A stretch of 64,000 bases of DNA from Azorinus chamasolen (lineage: Eukaryota > Mollusca > Bivalvia > Cardiida > Solecurtidae), in the NCBI GenBank assembly GCA_963576725.1, contig OY755244.1, positions 36,530,109-36,594,108 of the forward strand, given 5' to 3'. Made by a program: the position numbers and the translations under genes. The notes under the pieces were generated by a model, which had not been told where the DNA came from, ran no database searches, and saw nothing but the letters and a program-made list of their open reading frames with translations. This document shows positions 59,258 to 64,000 of the stretch, piece after piece (position 1 is the first letter of the stretch; every line of letters starts with the position of its first letter).

Positions 59258-60310
59258 ACCATGCGTTTCTACATTACAGACACTAGTAACACACGTTATA
59301 GTTTGGCATGCGTTTCTACATTACATACACTACACACGTTTTAGTCCTGTCTCTAGGTACCATGCGTTTCAACATTACATACACTACACACGTTTTAGTC
59401 CTGTCTCTAGGTACCATGCGTTTCAACATTACATACACTACACACGTTTTATTCCTGTCTCTAAGTACCATGCGTTTCAACATTACAGACACTACACACG
59501 TTTTAGTCCTGTCTCTAGGTACCATGCGTTTCAACATTACAGACACTACACATATTTTAGTCCTGTCTCTAACATGCGTTTCTACATTACAGACACTACA
59601 CACATTTTAGTCCTGTCTCTAGGTACCATGCGTTTCAACATTACATACACTACACACGTTTTAGTCCTGTCTCTAGGTACCATGCGTTTCTACATTACAG
59701 ACACTACACACATTTTAGTCCTGTCTCTGGTACCATGCGTTTCTACATTACAGACACTACACACGTTTTAGTCCTGCCTCTAACATGGGTTTCTACATTA
59801 CAGACACTACACACGTTTTAGTCCTGCCTCTAGGTACCATGCGTTTCTACATTACAGACACTACACACATTTTAGTCCTGTCTCTAGGTACCATGCGTTT
59901 CTACATTACAGACACTACACACATTTTAGTCCTGTCTCTAGGTACCATGCGTTTCTACATTACAGACACTACACACATTTTAGTCCTGTCTCTAGGTACC
60001 ATGCGTTTCAACATTACAGACACTACACACGTTTTAGTCCTGTCTCTAGGTACCATGCGTTTCTACATTACAGACACTACACACAATTTAGTCCTGTCTC
60101 TAGGTACCATGCGTTTCTACATTACAGACACTACACACGTTTTAGTCCTGCCTCTAACATGCGTTTCTACATTACAGACATTACACACGTTTTAGTCCTG
60201 CCTCTACCATGCGTTTCTACATTACAGACACTACACACATTTTGGTCCTGCCTCTAATATGCGTTTCTACATTACAGATACTACACACGTTATAGTCTTG
60301 CATGCGTTTC
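59258..60310. repeat. 54-bp minisatellite, ~21 units (unit 2)
   Basis: Same unit as at 46.7 kb, with about eight more copies and a different order of CAACATT and CTACATT variants, so it has expanded or contracted since the duplication. Confidence 0.9.
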
Positions 60311-60642
60311 TACATTACAGATAGTCTTGCTTCTACTATGTGTTTCTACAGTACAAAAACTACACTTGTGATGGTCTTGCCTCTACCATGTGTTTCCACA
60401 AGGGCAAGAATACATATACCTACTCCAGCGTGTCTTGGCCCTGTGTATGTTTCTACATTACAAACACTACAAGTCTCTGCTACAGCTCTGACAGTCAATC
60501 TGACAGTCTCTGTTTTTTCTTCTTCTTCCGGTTAATGTGCAAAACCCCTCTGGAGCATTGTCGCACAATCGTGAAACTATCTACATGGTGAGGGGAAAAA
60601 CAAACGGTTTAAAAATCAGGCTAAAAACAATTTGCTCCAGAG

Positions 60643-61377
60643 TTATACGTGCAGCTCACCCATCCTGATCTTGAAAACATCGAGAGATGGGAAGGTGATG
60701 ACCTCTTCCGGAAGACTGTTCCAGAGGCGTATTCCGGATGGAAAAAAGGAATAGCGATATGCATTAATGCTGGTAAATGGTACCAAGAAGCGGTTTGCAT
60801 GGCCTCTGGTGTGAGCCCCAGCTGGGATTAGCACATGGTTGGTGTTGATGACAACCAAGTGGTTCACTACTCGGTACATCATGGCAGCTTTTGCCCCTTG
60901 ACGACGGGATTCAAGTGTCTCCAAGCCTAGCTTGTTTAGCATTGCCGAGACACTGCATGTCTGGTGGTAGTCGCCAGTGCAGAAGCGGGCCGCTCTGCGT
61001 TGCACATTTTCCAGCTTTGAGATGTTGGATCTGGTGTTCGGGTCCCAAACTGTGGCAGCGTACTCAAGTTGGGGTCGCACTAGCGTTTTATAGCAGGTTG
61101 CCTTGATGTTTTGTGGGCATGTAGAGACGTTTCTGCGGTGAAAGGCTGTTGTGACATTTGCTTTCTTGGCTACGCTGTCAATGTGGTTGTTCCATGATAG
61201 CTTACTGTCGATGGTCACGCCTAAGTATTTAGCTTGGGAGGTCTGTTTCAATAGCTGGCCGTGGATGGAATATGAGCCCTTCACAATGTTGCGCTTGTTG
61301 GTAATGCGGATCATCTCACATTTGTCCGGATTGAACACCATCAGCCACTCCCGTTCCCACACTTGTAACTGGTCCAA
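60643..61377 (-). pseudogene. LINE RT C-terminal part
   Basis: ~245 codons: after FADD, the region LMVFNPDKCEMIRITNKR, KYLGVTID (RT motif E region), then RPQLEYAATVWDP and RRAARF, all typical of Jockey/CR1 RT C-termini. The upstream TAG at ~61,411 separates it from FADD. It differs from the unit 1 copy at only a few bases. Confidence 0.85.
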
Positions 61378-61541
61378 ATCATCCTGTAGTGCCTTGGTAT
61401 CTTCCTCCTAGTTGACTGTCCTGTAAAGTAGGCAGTCATCGGCGAAGAGGCGTGCGGTTGATATGACTCTATCCGGGAGGTCATTTATATAGACCAGGAA
61501 CAAGAGGGGGCCTAGCTCGGTTCCTTAAGGAACACCTGAAG

Positions 61542-62693
61542 TCACAGGAGTTGCTGATGAGGTCTTACCATCAAGTACGACTTGTTGCTGTCTGTTGGCA
61601 AGGAAGCTGTTAATCCACCCAGAGTCTTGCCCCGAATACCATAGTGGTGGAGCTTGGTGGAGAGACGTCTATGGGGGACCTTGTCAAAAGTCTTTGAGAA
61701 GTCGAGTAGTATGCCATCTATCTGCTGTTTGTTACTCAATCCTGCTGCAAGGTCCTGGACTGTATTTATAAGTTGCGACTCGCATGATCTCCTTTTCCTG
61801 AAACCATGCTGTTGATCAGAAAGAAGATTGTTGGCATCGAGGAACTTCATCAGGTGGCTATGGACTATGTGTTCCATAATCTTGCAGCATATGGATGTTA
61901 GGGAGACAGGACTGTAATTAGCAGCCTTGCTCTTGTCCCCTTTCTTAAGAAGTGGCGTTACTAGGGCGTGTTTCCAGTCAGCTGGTACTTGGCTTTGGTC
62001 ATGTGAAGCCTGATAGATGAGCGTCAGCGCGGGAGCTATGACAGCTGCCATCTCTTTCAGGAATCTAGATGATATTTGATCGGGTCCAGTTGCCTTGTGG
62101 GGGTTTAGATCCTCAATGAGTTTCCTCACGCCGTTCGCATGGAACGTTAGCGGGGGAGCTTCCAATGGTACATCCTGACCTAGGTGTGGTAGGTTGCCAT
62201 GGTCTTCCACTGTGAATACGGAAGTGAATTGATCATTCAGGATCTCTGCCTTAACATTTGCATCTGAGTGACTGGTTCCGTCTTTCTTGAGAGGAGCAAC
62301 GCCTGAACTGTCACTCTTCATGCTCTTCACGTAGGAGTACAGTCTTTTGTTGTTAGTACCGGGCTCGCTAACCATGTTCTTCACATACTCATTTCTTGAC
62401 TTTCGACATGCTTTCTGATTTTCCCTCTGTATTTGTCTGTATATCGCCCGATCTGCCTGGTTTTTGGTTCTTCTAGCTCGGCTGTATGCTCTTTTCTTTC
62501 TTCGAGCCAGTCGTCTTATTAATCGGTTACACCAGGGTTGGTTAAATCTGGGTGATGTTAGTTTTGATGGAACAAAAGCTTCAATTGATTCAGAGCATTT
62601 CTTCTTGAAAGTGGACCAAAGTTTATCGATAGGTGTTTCTGATGTGTGATCTTCAACAAAAGTCTTTGTGAAGTGTCCCAGGTCTTCCTTCAT
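61542..62693 (-). pseudogene. LINE linker and RT palm fragment
   Basis: 383 codons: a basic linker (RRLARRKKRAYSRARRTKN), then RT motifs HKATGPDQI, TPLLKKGD, ANYSPVSLTS, QHGFRKRRSC and DFSKTFDKVPH (motif A aspartate present). After GIRGKTLG a frameshift leads to unrelated residues. The unit 1 copy has ANYRPISL and FSKAFDK at the same places, nearer the usual sequence. Confidence 0.85.
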
Positions 62694-62744
62694 GGCTGGT
62701 AGGTCTGCCCTCTTCCAAAGGAAAACGCGGCATTGGACTGGCTT

Positions 62745-63842
62745 TTAGCGCCTAGGTATGATGTTTGTGTCGACTAGGACTGTGTCGTGGTCACTGATAC
62801 CTGGCATGGGAGCGCATCTATCAACTAAGGTGGGGCGATTTGTGCAGAAGATATCGAGTGTATTTTCATTACGTGTTGGAAAGTGTACTAATTGTTCGCT
62901 GCCAATGTCATTGATAGTGTCAATAAGTGTTTGGTTTATAGGGATGGAATACTGATGACTATGTATGCTGTCAGATGACCAGTCTATATCTGGAAGGTTA
63001 GCATCTCCTCCAAGCCAAATAATGTTGTCTCTAAATTGTGTGTGAAGACTCCTAATTTCTTGACAAAGATCTAATGTGTAATTAATGTTATTATCGGTTG
63101 GTCTATACAGGCATCCAATGATTATAGGCTTTTTAGTGTTAGATGTGTTCAAGGAGGCTGCTATAAACTCACTGTTCATGACCTCTGTGCCTTCCATGTC
63201 GCTCTTTGCTATGATTGCAACACCGCCATAAGTGTTGTTGGTTCTGTCTCTGCGAGAAACGAATCTATAGTTCTCAGGCAGAACTACACGTTCAGCAATA
63301 CCAGGGTTAAGCCATGTTTCGCTTGCGAGGATGACGTCTGGGTCCGATTGTTCAAGTAGAGCCCAAAAAGCTTCCCTTTTGGCCCTGATACTCTGAAAGT
63401 TAATTACCAGTACTCGCAGCTTCTTTTTCACTGTGGGTGTTCTTCCACGACGGGTGGTAGGCGAAGATGTGAATTGAGGTGAACCAAAAACAGAGCCACC
63501 ATTAGATAGAAATGACGAGGATGTTGGGGTCGAGCAGGAGGTAGATGCTTCAAAGTCCAAAAACAGACTGGAATTAAATTGTGGCATACCACATTGGCAA
63601 CAGTTCCAAGTGATATCAATGCCTTCAAGCCCATCACACACTGCTGTAGACATCTGAAGGCACCCTTTGTGGTACCATTTCTCACAGTCTGTGCACTGGA
63701 TGGATCTGATGGTTTTTGACCATACACAGGCTTTACCACATTCCCCGCATGGAAACCTGACATTGCGATGACCTGGGTTAGGATGGCAATCTGAGGCATT
63801 GAGGAGCAATAATGCAAACAGATACAGAAAGTGACCAGACAT
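62745..63842 (-). CDS. LINE N-terminal part: PHD finger and apurinic endonuclease
   Basis: 365 codons starting at ATG 63,842. Residues 1-28: hydrophobic stretch ending HPNPGH. PHD-type zinc finger: C32, C35, C50, C53, H58, C61, C82, C84. Exonuclease-endonuclease-phosphatase domain from ~143: N148, E175 in SETWL, Y246-RP, G-D280-x-N282, and the final S350-D351-H352. It nicks target DNA for reverse transcription in the nucleus. Ends at a TAA; the RT part continues 17 codons later in the same frame, so the stop is probably a mutation. Confidence 0.85.
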   Translation of the reverse strand: MSGHFLYLFALLLLNASDCHPNPGHRNVRFPCGECGKACVWSKTIRSIQCTDCEKWYHKGCLQMSTAVCDGLEGIDITWNCCQCGMPQFNSSLFLDFEASTSCSTPTSSSFLSNGGSVFGSPQFTSSPTTRRGRTPTVKKKLRVLVINFQSIRAKREAFWALLEQSDPDVILASETWLNPGIAERVVLPENYRFVSRRDRTNNTYGGVAIIAKSDMEGTEVMNSEFIAASLNTSNTKKPIIIGCLYRPTDNNINYTLDLCQEIRSLHTQFRDNIIWLGGDANLPDIDWSSDSIHSHQYSIPINQTLIDTINDIGSEQLVHFPTRNENTLDIFCTNRPTLVDRCAPMPGISDHDTVLVDTNIIPRR

Positions 63843-64000
63843 ACATTTCTTTGGAGCTGAAGAAAATGAATGTTTGTTTATTGTAGAACGACTGACATGA
63901 AAAATACCTGCATAAAACTCTATCTGGGTCTGGGATGGTGACTCAGGTTTAGATGGTGCAAGAACTTCATTCCAGTTCCATAAAGTGGAGAGAAAAACGA
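63843..64000. other. LINE 5' region or flank, cut by window end
   Basis: No motif recognised. Confidence 0.3.

Larger units (their letters stand above)
49104..62053 (+). repeat. Segmental duplication, unit 2
   Basis: Collinear copy of unit 1 in direct orientation. Offsets from unit 1 are +11,718 at the start and +12,975 in the LINE. Size differences come from the extra block at ~51,735-53,000, a longer minisatellite and a ~400-bp deletion near 57,480. Confidence 0.9.
60512..63842 (-). mobile_element. Defective LINE, Jockey superfamily (CR1/L2-like)
   Basis: Minus-strand element with PHD finger, endonuclease, RT and a short 3' region ending in a (GAA)n/A-rich tail at ~60,512. One frame broken by a TAA between endonuclease and RT parts, one frameshift, a TAA and a TAG. 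It continues or has its 5' UTR beyond 63,842. Its 3' end abuts the minisatellite. Confidence 0.85.

Overview
The window looks like intergenic DNA from a marine or freshwater bivalve mollusc, built almost wholly of transposable elements. I infer this from three things: tandem-core repeat elements that end in ACAG/ACGG microsatellites and a hairpin (the pearl/CvA type of bivalves), a tRNA-type SINE with a degenerate Nin-like 3' domain, and the A/T-rich composition. The species cannot be named. I find no host protein-coding gene; every reading frame I trust belongs to a retrotransposon.

Layout. 1-20,980: dense, partly nested MITEs and several Helentron-like tandem-repeat elements (3.4-5.1, 5.65-6.7, 8.8-10.1 and 18.0-18.3 kb), with a tRNA-like Pol III unit and a long inverted repeat near 20-20.8 kb. 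21,061-28,734: a nearly complete Ty3/Gypsy LTR retrotransposon with 789-bp LTRs that differ at one base, a gag frame and a pol frame (protease, RT, RNase H, integrase). It sits inside the hairpin of a MITE. 28,735-37,385: more MITEs, a ~190-bp tandem repeat array, and a short non-repetitive stretch. 37,386-62,053: a head-to-tail tandem segmental duplication (unit 1 37,386-49,078, unit 2 49,104-62,053). Each unit carries the same MITEs, a 54-bp minisatellite and part of a defective Jockey-superfamily LINE on the minus strand. The full LINE copy runs on to at least 63,842.

MITE family names used below: TTAA-A to TTAA-F are flanked by TTAA with ends starting CCC, as in piggyBac. TA-G, TA-H and TA-K are flanked by TA with Tigger/pogo-like ends starting CAGT. 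FB-1 to FB-4 are fold-back palindromes of unknown class. HEL marks Helentron-like elements. For TTAA-A and TTAA-B, '+' means the end that lies nearer the hairpin comes first.

The most interesting signal is in the palindromes. Families with different ends and different target duplications carry long hairpins with nearly the same apex (GCTCCTATAGGAGC or close). Several TTAA families keep the same single A.A mismatch in the stem. Many damaged copies are broken exactly at the apex, and one copy joins half a hairpin of one family to half of another. This fits repeated opening and repair of extruded hairpins, or an unrecognised hairpin-acting enzyme.
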